64,000 nucleotides of DNA. It comes from Diospyros lotus. Its lineage: Eukaryota > Streptophyta > Magnoliopsida > Ericales > Ebenaceae. The notes under the pieces are model-generated. The model searched no databases, was not told where the DNA came from, and saw only the letters and a list, made by a program, of their open reading frames with translations. Below, piece after piece: positions 1-11,780 of the stretch; position 1 is the stretch's first letter; every line of letters starts with the position of its first letter. Position numbers and translations under genes: made by a program. The stretch lies in contig NC_068348.1 in assembly GCF_014633365.1 (NCBI RefSeq), forward strand, positions 12,232,311 to 12,296,310, written 5' to 3'.

Positions 1-320
1 GTTTTCCGGAGATCAAAGCATCTAGCAAACCAAGATATATAGAGTGGACAAGGAAGATTTCACATAGGAGACAAATACACAGCCGGTTGCACTCCTCTTA
101 TTGATTTTTCATCCATCTTCATCTTTCTGTTTTGCCAATTAGTTTTCTGTCAAAACAACCCCCCCTAAACAAACTGTTATTGGTATTGGTTCTCTTTGTT
201 GGTAGAAGAAGGTGAGGCTCCTTGTGAGAGATGACCTAGGGTGCACTTTGCTGCAAACTAGAGAAGAGATTCATAGATCTCTAATTCTGGAGCGGTTCGA
301 CAATCGCTGGTCAACCTACA
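1..320. other. Unassigned left edge
   Basis: No gene or repeat border is recognised here. The match between this end of the window and the second LTR of element B starts only near 320, at the words cttggtgggagatg. The stretch before it does not resemble the corresponding part of the other LTR copy (21456-21900). It may be an insertion whose left border is outside the window, or a diverged part of the LTR. Confidence 0.4.
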
Positions 321-854
321 CGAGCACTGCTCCAAGCTTGGTGGGAGATGCCTCGGGGTGATACTTACTTGACCACTGCTTTCTTAAGGGACCTATCGTA
401 TTCCACGGATGTAAACATATCGTATTACATCCTATAGACATATCACGTATGGCATCATATAAACATTATATATATTGTGTTGTGTGGACATAAGTGGATA
501 TAAGGACTGAAGGGTACATCATAACAACATGACATGCTAACACCATATCACAACTGATAGGCTCATTTACTTTGGTTGCCTCTCACGTTTATACATGCTA
601 TACATATATGTGTGTATATATTAGTTGCAGGGGAGAAAAATGGAAGAAGAAGGACCATGGCAGAGGGGATTCTCTCGGGAAGAAGCCTTCCCAAGATGAG
701 GCTTACCGAGAGGGTTCATGCCTCTCCGAGAGAGTGAGCCCTAGGGAAGAGGCCTTCTCGAGAGAAGGCTAGCAAAGAGAGCTCACGTCGAGGGTAGACA
801 GGGCCTGGTGGAAGAAAAACATAGCATTGGGGGGATGCTCTCCGAGAAGCCCAA

Positions 855-3415
855 TGTAACACCCAGTGTAACCGGTGTTAAAAGGGTGAAAAAGGAAGTA
901 AGAAAACTTCCAAAAATGCCCTTGAGGAGATGTTAGATCCTTGAGAATATTAATGCCCTATGAGGGACATTTTGGTAATTTGGATAGTGAAATCCAACAA
1001 AGGGTAATTTGGTAAATTGGAAATAATTCCTATGTGGAATTAGGCAAGTAAGTGAATTTAATCTCAATTTTGTATTATGTGGAGATATGGGATTAATAAT
1101 TCATGAAAGGGTATTTTGGTAATTTGGAGTGATTCCATAGAGGAAATTAATTATGGAAAATAGGAAAAATGGAGAATATGAAATTATTGGAGGAAATAAT
1201 TAATTTTTCCTAAATTGGTGAATAAATGTGGTAATGCCACATGGATGGAGGAGATTAGAACTTGGAAGCCAAGGTTAGTGTCTTGTTATGACACTTGGCA
1301 TTTTGTGGTCCAAGTTAAATGAAGAGATTAAATTAAATGCAAAGGAAATTCTAATTAGTCTTTCAAGCATTTAATATTGAGCATGATTAAGGAGAGTTAA
1401 TTAAATCCAAATGAAATGGGAAAATGGCCACCCATTAATGCTTTGGAAAATTGTGGGATTTATTTAAATGAGAAAGAAAGTATTATGTCTTTCAAAGTGG
1501 TCTCTCATGTGATGGTGGAAAATGGTCCCATTAAATTAAATGGGAAAGAAATTATTTATGTCTCTCAAGTGTGATGGTTATGAAAATAGTCTCATTTAAG
1601 TAAATGAGAAATAAATGAAAAATGCAAGAGATCTAATGGGTGAGATGCATTCTTGAGAAGGAGAATAAATCCAAGGGTGGGGATTTAAAGAGAGTAAATG
1701 GCATGGATTGCCAACATATTAAAAGTGTGTTTTCTCCTAGAGAGGAGACTTATTTATTTTAATGAATGGTGGAGATTTAATTCTCCTTAAGCACATGGAT
1801 TGTGCTTTGAATGGATGGTGGAGATCCATTCTTGAAAATGGAAAAGAGTAGTATATAAAGGCAAGTGTGAAAGACTTGTCTCCCTTTTGGCCATTTGTAG
1901 AAAGAATAAAAGAAAGAAGAGATGAGAGGAAATTGAAGAAGGGAGAAGAAATGAAGAAGGAATCAAGGTAAGTCTCCTTCTTCTTCTCCTTATTTAGTGT
2001 TCTTGGATGCAAAGAAAGTAAATTTCTTTTGGAATACCATCTTAGATGGGAGAAAATGAAGATGGAAGCTCTCTTGAAATGAAGATTTAAATATTCAAGA
2101 AGAGGTAAGGGATGGCCCCATGGGAGGGTGGCCTTGCAATGGGTTGTAAGTATGTTTCATAAATGTATATGTTGCATTTGGCATGTTCTTTTATGTTCAT
2201 GAGACTTATGGCCATAGGTTAGTTTAGGAACATGGTTGAAATGGTGGGTTGATTGCCTCTAACCTTGGAGGGTTGTGAGGGCAAAGAAACCTAGCCACAC
2301 TTGCATGCATTTGGCATCATATAAACTTGTTATGTTCATATTTATTTTGCATTGCACCCTTATTGAGCTTAATAGCTCATGAGGTTTTACCCTCCCATGT
2401 AGGTTGTGAAAGCATGGTAAAGTAAAGGAAATGGTGGAATGGCATGTGGAAGCATGGAAAGAAGATTCAAGTGTATGTTATGGCTTATGGAAGCCTATGT
2501 TGTTATGTTTGATTTATGAGATGTAAATTTATTTGGTTGGTGATGGCTTGTTCAAGCCTAAGATCATGTGTGTAATCTATATTTTGTAATGTTTGATTTT
2601 ATTTTGAAATGAGGCATTGGCTTAAGGTATGTTGAAGCCTAGGTTGGGTGAAAGCCTCATTGTTGGGTATGTTGTGGGAAGCAACCAAGATGTAAAATAA
2701 AATGATTTTGTTGGAAAATAGAGACAAAATTTGGATGAAAGTGAAATATTTTATTTAATTTATTTTTCTGGAAAATATGGGTTTAAAAGCCCAAAGAAAA
2801 AAAAAAGTTAAGAGGCAGCAGCAGCCCCGCGCGAGCAGGCAGGGCCGCGTGGGCGGCTGGGCGCACACGGGCGACAGTGGCCGCACGCGACGTGCGCAGC
2901 CAGCCCGTGCGGCCAACGCCCAGCGGGCACCAGCCAAATTTTTTTAAAAATTCTGAAATTTAGGGATTTTGGGGGCAATTCTTATTTGATTTTGGGCCCC
3001 GGAGAAATTTTCAAAATAAAACGGATTTTTCGGGCATTTTTGGAGAAAATCCCAAAATTTTGGAAAATTAAAAATTTTGAGTTTTTCCTCTAAAAATTGG
3101 TAATCCATCAATGGATTTATTTAAATGGTGATTTTTCATGGAGCCCGGTAAAATTCTCGGATGGAGAAAGAATTAAAATAAATAAGAAAATGGCGGTTGG
3201 GCATTTTCATGAGTTTTCTTTTAATCAAATGCGGTGTGGTTGAAGCCCAATTCTGCTAGTGAATCTTGGGGTTGAGGGAAGGGAAGGACGAGCCTAGTTC
3301 CCACCTAGGGCATTTCCTTTGGAAACATGGTTCACCCTTCACGTAAGGCTGAGCAGGTGGACAATTCGGGTAATTGTTCATGAGTAACACCCGTAAGTGG
3401 GAGCGGGGCGTTACA
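855..3415 (+). mobile_element. Gypsy solo LTR inside the B LTR
   Basis: The 2561-bp unit begins TGTAACACCC and ends GGGGCGTTACA. It is flanked by a perfect 5-bp duplication CCCAA (850-854 and 3416-3420). No internal domain is present. The related LTR copy near 22460 lacks this block and runs straight through the junction, which gives a paralogous empty site. A TATA-like tatataaa at 1852-1859 sets the plus orientation. Near 2821-2930 there is an isolated GC-rich patch. The TGTAACACCC start is common in plant chromovirus LTRs, so that clade is likely but not proven. Confidence 0.92.
1852..1859 (+). promoter_or_regulatory. TATA box of solo LTR 855-3415
   Basis: The word tatataaa followed by ggcaagtgtg lies about 1.0 kb into the LTR, as expected for the U3/R junction of a long gypsy LTR. 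Assigned by sequence only. Confidence 0.45.
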
Positions 3416-3772
3416 CCCAAGGTCTCTCCAAGAGGCCTTACTGGAGGGAAGAAACACTGAGAGGGAGAAGCCGCCTTATCGAGAGAAGGCTCGCCTCATC
3501 GAGAGGCTTCTCATGACAACCTAGAGCCAACCCTCCTTCCCTAGAGAAGATTGCCGAGAGGAGGAGTTGCAGAGGGACCAGGTGGCCGAGAGCGGCCATG
3601 GTCGTCGAGAGGACGCGTTAGCGGCGAGGGCTTCCCTAGAGGTTCTAAGCCTCTCTAAGAGAGGCTGGCCGAGAGGAAGAATCCTCTCCGAGAGAGAAAA
3701 ATCTCTCTCAGAGAGACCTTATCGAGAGCGTCTCCCCACGCCCATCTGCTGCTGCCATTTCTTCTTATCGAG

Positions 3773-3797
3773 AGAGCGAGAGAGAGAGAGAGAGAGA
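3773..3797. repeat. GA microsatellite in B LTR
   Basis: A short (GA)n run follows an array of cgagagaggctt words. The same position in the right LTR copy has a similar run at about 22803-22828, so the repeat belongs to the LTR family. Confidence 0.7.
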
Positions 3798-4079
3798 AAG
3801 CCTTTTTTCTCTAGAAACAACCCACTCTTTTGACCCATTGACTTGGCCTATTTATATCCCTTTGTCCTTGGACCCTTTTACCCCTCAAATTTAACTTATT
3901 CACTATTTTTCCATTATCTTAGCTCTTTGGTTATTTGATCACGATTTCTTCTTAGGAAACTCGTCCTAGCTTGGGACCACTTTTGAGATTCACCAGTCTT
4001 TGGCTTACTAACCAAAATTCCCCTAGGCATCCAATGACCAAAATACCCTTAGGTGGACGGTTAGGAATTCTATGGCACA

Positions 4080-4096
4080 ATAATAGCCCCTCAGTC
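4080..4096 (-). other. Putative polypurine tract of element B
   Basis: Read on the minus strand, the bases next to the LTR start are GACTGAGGGGCTATTAT followed by TGTGCC. A G-rich tract ending just before the 3' LTR is the usual plus-strand primer. It is weaker than the polypurine tracts of the other elements here because pyrimidines interrupt it. Confidence 0.45.
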
Positions 4097-4673
4097 TTTG
4101 CTTTGACTATTAAGTCGAAGGGAAGATTAATGCCACTCTCGCGTCCACCTGCCTCGATGGACAAAACTACTCACCTAGGATTTAAAGCCTCGCACCGACC
4201 CTAAAATGAGATCATTTACTAAGGTAAGGCTTGACAATCGTATAAAGGCACAACCACCTACGTCAAGTGGGTGGCAAAGGATACAAAGGCACAACTTGAG
4301 GCATCTAAAATAAGACGGGTTTTCAAGAAGCGCGAGCCTCACTAGCGGCGCAATGCTGGGAGGATAGCTCGATGGCTCACATGCTAGAAATACCATGGTT
4401 TCAATAAGGTTTTCGCCACAAGCAAGGACATAAACATAGATAGATCATACTTTGAGTGCTCAAGGGCACTATATTTTTTAGATAATGGCTTTCGAGCATA
4501 AAGAGGCTTACGCTAGTGGTTTCACTATATTCAGACTTGGGTTTTAGCTAAGACGACTTTCTCTGGTATTGAAGTGCCTTAGCAGGTCTTATCATAAGAC
4601 AACGCATTTTCCTACATCGACTCTCACCAATGCCTTGGATCATCTCTTATTTAAATGTGACTCACTAAAACTC
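4097..4673. other. B 3' region, nothing recognised
   Basis: Only short overlapping ORFs on both strands are seen, with no recognisable motif. The segment lies between the polypurine tract and the open frame at 4674-5230. Confidence 0.5.
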
Positions 4674-5230
4674 TTACGAGTGTCTTAAATCAAAGGTGAG
4701 AAATGATGTTGCCAACCTAAAATCATTGTGCCAAGAATGCTTCTCTTTTCTTCCATTATCAGTGGCTCTACCTACCCTATCCCAGGGATTCCATTGGTAT
4801 TCTATCATAACACTTGGTGAAATATGGTTATCCATGTATTTTACTCCAACCCTGTCGCTGTGTAAAAGCTGTCCATCTTCAGCCATTCTCCTTGATTTAA
4901 ACAAGCTCCTTGGGCGATTGATGCCAATGCCTTCACAACAACTTCCATTTACATTATAACCATATCCCATTGTATCTTGCATTGAAGACCAGAAGACACT
5001 ATCTCTTCTCTTACCTAAAGATGCCCCAGAGCATAATTTCACATTAGATCCATTCTCTATTCCATCTCTCTTTAGAAAGTCGTTATCTTTTAGTCTTCTA
5101 ACATCACTATATGAGCTCTTGAAGCTCTTAGCATTTATACTTGGGACAAGACCATCATCCTCAAAAAGAGTTTCTAGCTCACATCTCAGATCAAACCTAT
5201 CTTCACTAGTTCCTCCCCAATTGCTTCTCT
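4674..5230 (-). pseudogene. Unrecognised open frame in B 3' region
   Basis: One minus-strand frame is open for about 183 codons, from just after a TAG near 5231 down to a TAA-type end at 4674. The first ATG (5042) gives 122 residues. The product is hydrophilic, with scattered Trp, Cys and Gly. It includes the words GGTSEDRFDLRCELETLFED upstream of the ATG and IEYQWNPWDRVGRATDNGRK downstream. I do not recognise a family, and no retrotransposon motif (zinc knuckle, DSG, YVDD, integrase) is visible. It is in the sense direction of B, between the lost pol and the 3' LTR, where Tat elements may carry extra ORFs or captured host sequence. It could be a captured exon, an element-specific ORF or chance. 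Confidence 0.4.
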
Positions 5231-6490
5231 AGGAGGTCTACTAATTTGCCTTAGGTGACTGTTGTCTCTGCTTTGGACTATCGTCCATATAACCTTAGCC
5301 TTCAAAGCTCTCATTCGCATCTCGAATTGGAGATTGGGAATGACATTGCCAACGTCCCTAGGTTACAAACTCAGGATACACTCGAGAGAAGAATATTTCT
5401 TTAGGCATCCTAGAAGCGGTCTAGGAGGTGGAAGACAACATTTCAAGCAAGTTAAAGAAAAATATGAGGGACGCTCTAATCGGTGCTATGAGAATGGCTC
5501 TCCAGTAGCCAATCGTCCCAACTTGGCCGTCAACACATTAGGCCTTACTTTTTGATTGTTTTTGTATTCTTTGCTCTTGAATGTTATTGCCTTAGTGGAA
5601 AGAATAACATGGTTTTTCTTGCACCTATGGTGTCCTTTATTTTCTTGCGACACATATTGTTAATTTACACGTTTCATATTATGCATTTGTAGAGTAGTAG
5701 GGAGGACGCTACTAGGCATAAAAACAATCACGTCAAGAAGTAATGCTTGGTAATGCTTTCATATGCTCCTTTGATTTGCCAACCATGTTAGTCTAGAAAT
5801 TAGGTATGTAAAGACTAGATTGGTTGGTGTAATACCTTTGCCTTAGCAAGAGTATTATGCCATTCACTGGCTAAAGCTTTCTCCTCACATTGGCGACTAG
5901 GATCAGACACTACTGGCTGAGGCACCAAGATAGCAATGACTAACCGGGGCAAAGCTGCCCATGCTACTTATATTATCCTTCAGCCTTTCGCCGGGCTATT
6001 ACAGGGGACCGTGGTGGAGCCCTCTCTAGCTTGAACATCTCATTGGGTTTTAAGTATGTGGGACCCTTAGAGCCAAACCATTATGATGAACTGGTATTCA
6101 GGCAGGGAACACCCCTATTCTAACCTCCGAGTGGTTCTAAGGCGAAGTTGCTCACACTAGGTCGCTCATGTTAACATCATGGGCTAGGCGGAGCTCAACG
6201 TAAAGTTACAGCACAGGCCTAGGCTCCTAGAGTTAGGCAAATCATGTTTATCCTGGGAGCGACCTAGTGCCAATTTTTCAAAGAGATACCTAACATTCGA
6301 TACCTATTTCATCGCTCGGGCACATTATGTACATTACCTTTACATTTAGATTATCCACTACATGGTCCTAGAAGGGTAGGTTGTCGAGCGTTGACAGTCA
6401 CGTTCTTGATAAGGATCGAGGTATGCTTTCTAGCTTCTCCTGTCTACACTCGCAGCCCAAGCTTGGGGTCTATTCACCACAAGAAATATG
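5231..6490. other. B 3' region, nothing recognised
   Basis: There is one plus-strand ORF of 97 codons (5262-5555) with no recognisable motif, then about 900 bp without any coding signal. No LTR borders or tandem repeats were seen. It is taken as interior of element B. Confidence 0.45.
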
Positions 6491-7918
6491 TGTGAGGAAC
6501 CGACCAACCGTGAGACTTCAATTCTACCTTATTCAATCCGTAGAGTTGCAAGCGCAAACTCCTCCAAGTCGATCCACACGATCGACCCTTTCCACGAATG
6601 CCTCGAGTAGTGCTAACAATCCTAGGTGCCTCTTGAGAGAGATCCGAATTTCTTCTTATTTTTCCAGCTTATTAAGTGACATATTTATTGAGTTAAAAAC
6701 CCTAATTGTGCCTTTGGAAAACCCCTAAACGATTTAGGCCCGGCCCTTAATCATATTGGGCTGAATCTCTCTTTTAAATTGTGGAACGGGCTCGACCTAA
6801 GTGTGTGACCCCTTAGGTCCACCATTAGGTTAGATGTAGGGCCCACTCTATTGGGCTATATGAAGGCCCAACTCATTAGATTAATTAAGCTTATGGTCTT
6901 CTTAATTAGCACATCTCATGGGCTTCTTAATTAAACTCTTTAATTAATAGTTTTAGAATTAATCAAATTAATTCTAAAACCCTACATATCATGGTTAACA
7001 TCTAGCAACGTGCCATGAATACCTAGCCAACGATGAAAAAACATAGACTTTTTCAATTGCAATTACCGTATAGTAAAATCCTTTCATCAATCTATGTCCC
7101 GATTGAATTTAGGGTATGGTTTTATGACGAAACCCTAATCATTCAATAACTATATATCCATTCCAGATTTATGACTTCATAGGTGAAATCAAAACACCTT
7201 TTGATTTCCACCTCACCTTAGCCAAGGATTTCCTCAGTCATGAAATCATCAGAATACATAGGACATCTTCTCATCTTATCGATAAGTGATGAATCCTATT
7301 TCAACATTCACAAGCCTTCATATGTGATAAGGTTACGCCCAGTGATAATTTGTTAATGACTCTATTAGAATCCAAAAAGAACCAAAGTGTAACCAGTCAA
7401 ATATAAGACTACCATGATGTCTCAAGTCTAAGGATCAATATGCACTATTGCAACACAGAAATTCCAATTCGACATTAAAAATAGCTATTAGGAATTCTGT
7501 AGCGGGTCAGTTCAGTGTACTTATTCTTATAATAAGCACCCACGTATATGCACTAGTGTCCCCACACTAATGTCCATGAAACGAAACATTCTCCTAATTG
7601 AGCATACATCATATGTGCTAGTCTATTCGAGTTGTTAGTGTCCAATCCTAATAACTCTATGACTAGGAACATTTAAGATCAAGGCTTGTAAGGAATATGT
7701 TTCATGATCGTCATCTCTATGCACAACCATATTCCATGAGCCTATTTGATCTATGGACTTTGTCAAGAATGGATTACAATAAATAATGATGATAACCATC
7801 AATGACAAATAAAAACATAATGCCTTGCAATAACAATTGATTGAAGATAAAGAATCAAAATGTAAAGTATGATCAATTACATGTAAATATAATTGGCTTG
7901 TGGGGCATAACTCTAACA
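6491..7918 (-). mobile_element. Copia solo LTR, TGTTAG family, copy 1
   Basis: The 1428-bp unit starts on the minus strand as TGTTAGAGTTATGCCCCACA at 7918 and ends at 6491. Perfect 5-bp duplications ATATG flank it (6486-6490 and 7919-7923). It is the reverse complement homologue of the LTRs at 20010-21450 and 50784-54365. Copy 3 is attached to a copia RNase H and polypurine tract, which identifies the superfamily. No internal domain remains, so this is a solo LTR. Confidence 0.93.
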
Positions 7919-8617
7919 ATATGGATCAGGGTTTGCATCTTTAGTTGAGCATGATGTCCAGGCTTGACTCATGTCACAACCCCAAGTCACCCAATGATCC
8001 TTACTTTGTATCTTTGTCGAGTCTTTTCATTCCATCTTTTCCTGGGTTTGTATGCCACAGAGAGTCTAGGTTGGACCCGGGGTCTGTCACTGATTCCCAC
8101 CTATCGTTCCAAGTTTGCCGGGAGGCTTAGTGCCGGATCTACTAAGGAGTTAATCTTAGCTCTTACACTTAGAACTGAACTCTGACAAGAGATCCAGGTT
8201 AACCTGCGGCATGGTGTTGGAACACATCCAGGAATTTAGGCCAAACGCTTAGCCTTTGTAGGTACATCACATTTCTTTCATTCCTTTTTTGAGGTTTGTT
8301 TACCATTGGGGATCTAAGTTCAACCCAAGGTCCGTAACTGGATTTCTATTGGACATCCCAAGTTTTTCAGGAGGCTTAGCGCTGGATCTACTAAGGAGTT
8401 AAGGTTAGCCCTTAGGCTTCGCATTGGACTCACGCAAGGGATCCAGGTTAGCCTGCAGGCATGGAATCAAAACGTTTACAGGAATCTAAGAAGGTTCGAG
8501 GCCATTGCGCCAGATCACAACTAGATGAGGCCATTTAAGAAGGCAGGGCCGTGGCTTCTTCTTCTACATCACTCCTTCGTGTTCGCCTGACATAGGGAAA
8601 CTAGGCTAGACCCAGGG

Positions 8618-10792
8618 TATAATACCCCATATTTTCGTGAAGTTGCCACGTATTTTAAGTGAGTTTAAAATACCGAAAAATATGCTTGAAATGGCAACAA
8701 GTGACCGAATCAATCGTAGGGAGTACCCTAGAGCTTAGATAGCTAAGGTTAAAGGTATATTTTTTACGAGGGTCTCGAGGCGAGATTTATGACGCTGAAA
8801 GAAATCAAATCAGAAATGGTTTTTGGTTAAGCTAAGTTGTAGCCTAAAAAGACCGAATGATGGTAAAGGGCTTCCGAAAAATCATATATATTGAGTAATT
8901 TTGAGTTATTAATTTTGGAATTTTAAGTATCTCAATAAATTTGATGTTTGAGGGTGTAATTGTAATTAGAGAATTATCCAAACGAAATAAGGATAAAATT
9001 AAGAGCTTATGTGGTAAAATATTGAAGTTGAGGACTTGAAATAAGGGTCAAAGTATTATTGGAAAGAAGTTTGGGGTTTTAGCTTGGATTTCAAAAGATC
9101 AATTCATTCTAGTTTTGTATTTCAAAAGCCACTCAATTATGGCTTTGAGTCTTTGGAGTCCATGGCTAAGATTTTGACAAGTGGCATAATGTGATTGGTT
9201 GGAGAAATCTATAAAAAGGCACCATGGTTCTTCTCAAATCATTCCAACCAAGTTTGAGGAGTGAATCACTCTAAGAGGAGGAGCTTTCTCTAGAGAGAGA
9301 GAAGGGAGTTTGGCAAGAAGGCGAGAAGAAAGCGGCGAAGAAGCGGCGGAGAAAGAGCCTCGTCGGAGTTGCGGGTCTTCGCCGGAGTTTGCCAAAATCA
9401 GTCAGTAAAAAAGTGAGGTAACTCCAATTTTTTATGATAATCCTGTAGATGGGGAAGAGAGGGTCGTGTAGGTTCAAACGGGGGTCGAATCGGAGTTAAA
9501 ACGAGGGAGATATGGCTGAAATACGAAAACGAGGCGTTGTTGTTCGGATTCTAGTGCCTGCGCATGAGTTACACACGCGGGAAAATGGCTGCGCGTGAAG
9601 GCGCGTGGCCTACTTTCTTGGGGAGCGTGAGGGGTCTATTTTCCTTTAAATTTCCAATTATACCTCTAATTTAATACCCTTCAACCCTATGTAAAAATAT
9701 TTAAGGTTAGGTTTACCAAAACGCATGTTTTCTGCAGAAACCTAAGCTGTTTGCTGTGAAATTATACCGTCGAAGAGATAAACCAACAAGGTGAGACTCC
9801 TATACTCCAAATCCTATTTTTTATTCTCTTATGAGAGACTTCTATTACATGAGACGTGTTTCATGAAGTTCTTATACATAAACGCTTGTTATTCTCTTAC
9901 GTGAAATCATGTTGCATATATGAAATGTATTTTTCTGGAAAATATATGCTATTGGCTTTTTAACTGTTGCATTTATAAAATTCGTGTGGCCATACTATTG
10001 TACCTATTTGTTGTTGGCCGAGGACAAAAGTCGGATATCCCCCGAGAGGCGCTATGCGTGCGCCATCGAGAAAGCTCTCGTGGGGAAGACCGTGAGCCTA
10101 AGGAACAACGAATGTGGTGCTTGCATAAGTGCTATGAAGTCGGCCCAAAGTGACATGGTTAGGGACCCCCCGAGAGGCGCTATGCGTGCGCCATTGAGAA
10201 AGCTCTCGTTGGAGGAGGCTAACGTGTTCACGAGGCACTTCGGAGTAGTTCTCGTTATCTTCTCATATATTTTATACCTGATTATGCATCGATATAAACT
10301 ATTTTTGGAGTTTCTCACTAGAAGATTCATTTTCTAATTGGACTATGTTCCTGGAATATTCAAACGTTCTAGGTTCAACGAGCCTCTCTAAGGGAAAGGA
10401 GGTAGCTGAAGAATAAGTTTAATTTGTTGTCTATAGCATGTTTAGAATATTTTCATTTATATGCGAACCTATGTATGTCTTGGATATGTTTAAGACGTTC
10501 AGTTATATCTTGCGAGAGATGATGTCCATGTAATTCATTTTGTAAACATCTTGAACAATTTTATGATAAATAAAGCATTATGGTTGTGAACCATATCAGG
10601 TTCGATCTAGCTTTCGCATTTGAAATTTTAATGCCTGTCTTAGCTATTCAATAATTGGGTTTGTTAAGCTGAGAAGGTGAAAATTAGGGTTTTTGGGATG
10701 TTGTGTGATGTATGATAGCTATTGAGATATGAAAAATTTTATATTCCCGAAATCCTAAGTTATAACACGCTTAAGAAATTTGGGGTGTTACA
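8618..10792 (+). mobile_element. Gypsy-type solo LTR H1
   Basis: The 2175-bp unit starts TATAATACCCCATATT and ends GGGGTGTTACA. Perfect 5-bp duplications CAGGG flank it (8613-8617 and 10793-10797). The first base pair TG is changed to TA, as in the related copies at 38318 and 39859. A TATA-like tctataaaaaggc near 9208-9220 supports the plus orientation. It splits the 535-bp tandem array of element B. No coding domain is present; short ORFs inside it are not credible. Confidence 0.92.
10039..10209 (+). repeat. Duplicated ~42-bp word in H1
   Basis: The word ccccgagaggcgctatgcgt and the following cgccat.gagaaagctctcgt occur twice, starting near 10039 and 10167, about 128 bp apart, with one or two mismatches. 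It is a local direct duplication inside the LTR leader. Confidence 0.75.
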
Positions 10793-11540
10793 CAGGGCCT
10801 ACCTTTGAATTGTCATCGGTAGTTCCAAGTTTACTGGGAGGCTTTGCACCAGATCCACCAAGGAGTCAAGGTTAGCTCGTAAGCTTAGCACCGGACTCAC
10901 GCAAGGGATCTAGCTTTGCTTGCGGGCATAACATAGGAACACATCCTAGAATTCAGGACAAACACTAAATCCTTATATGCGCTACACATTTCTTCATTCT
11001 TTTTTTAGACTTGTCTACCGCAGGGGATCTGTGTTCGACTCAAGATCCATGGTCGAATTTCCACCGGATGTTCCAAGTTTGCAAGGAGGCTTTACGCTGG
11101 ATCTATCGAGGAGTCAAGGTTAGCTCGTAAGCTTAACACCGGACTCATGCAAGGGATCCAGGTTAGCATGCGGGCATGATATCGGAACACGTCTGGGAAT
11201 CCGAGAAGGTTCGAGGTCATTGCGCCAGATCACCACTAGGCGGGCTTGTCTAAAAAGGTAGGGTCGTACCCATTTCTTCCACATCACTCCTTCGAGTTTG
11301 TTCAACATAGGGAATCTAGGTTAGACCCGGGACCTTTCTTCGAATTACCATTGGTCATTCCAAGCATGTAAGGAGGCTTTGCGCCTGATCTACTGAGGAG
11401 TTAAGGTTAGCTCGTAAGCTTAGCATCGGATTCAGGCAAGGGATCCAGGTTATCCTACTTTCATAGCATTGGAATACATCCGAGAATTTAGGTGAATCCG
11501 GTATCTTAGCACCAGATTACAATTCGTCGAATTGGATCTC

Positions 11541-11780
11541 TTAGGATGTGGTCTTACCCTTACCTTTGTTAGCCTATCGCCGTTATACCAAGTAGCTCTG
11601 TCGTTTTTCCATGTTGTGCTCAGGTAGTGACACCTGCACTAGATCTTACAACAGATACACAAAGAGTATTATTCATGAAACAATTTAAAGGGTTAGACAT
11701 ACCTCGCTTACATTAACATCAAGAATTCCTTGATGGGAATATCAGAGGCATGCATATGCGTTGGAGTGGATAGTTGTAAG
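11541..11780. other. Spacer between two tandem arrays
   Basis: About 240 bp with no recognisable feature, joining the end of the 535-bp dimer array to the 63-bp array inside element B. Confidence 0.5.

Larger units (their letters stand above)
321..4079 (-). repeat. 3' LTR of element B (left copy, partial, interrupted)
   Basis: Positions 321-854 and 3421-4079 match 21915-22460 and 22461-23107 closely and in the same order. Shared landmarks are the cttggtgggagatg start, the gagagaggctt-rich middle, the gggatataaatagg TATA segment (minus strand, near 3850) and the terminal ctatggcaca. The LTR starts, on the minus strand, as TGTGCCATAG at 4079. A 2561-bp gypsy solo LTR splits it at 855-3415. The middle is rich in GA and CTCGAG-like words. 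Confidence 0.75.
7960..11540. repeat. Higher-order tandem array, alternating ~248 and ~287 bp monomers
   Basis: Five diverged monomers share a core resembling ccaagttt..gaggctt..ggatctac..aaggagt and the phrase caagggatccaggtta. The core starts at about 8109, 8358, 10825, 11073 and 11360. After removing the inserted LTR 8618-10792 and one 5-bp duplication, the spacings are about 249, 287, 248 and 287 bp, so the true unit is a dimer of about 535 bp. The longer monomers carry an extra segment with gcgccagatcac and catcactccttcg. The array lies in the 3' region of Tat-like element B, where such arrays are known to form. Confidence 0.8.

Noticed and set aside
2755..2937. Ala/Arg-rich ORF in a GC-rich patch
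   Set aside because: Lies inside the solo LTR 855-3415, is short and has no recognisable domain.
4696..4959. 87-codon plus-strand ORF overlapping the unknown minus-strand frame
   Set aside because: Shorter, with lower-complexity composition, and fully inside the longer minus-strand frame; treated as its shadow.
5262..5555. 97-codon plus-strand ORF as an antisense Tat ORF
   Set aside because: Antisense ORFs exist in some Tat elements, but I see no motif or second copy to support it here.
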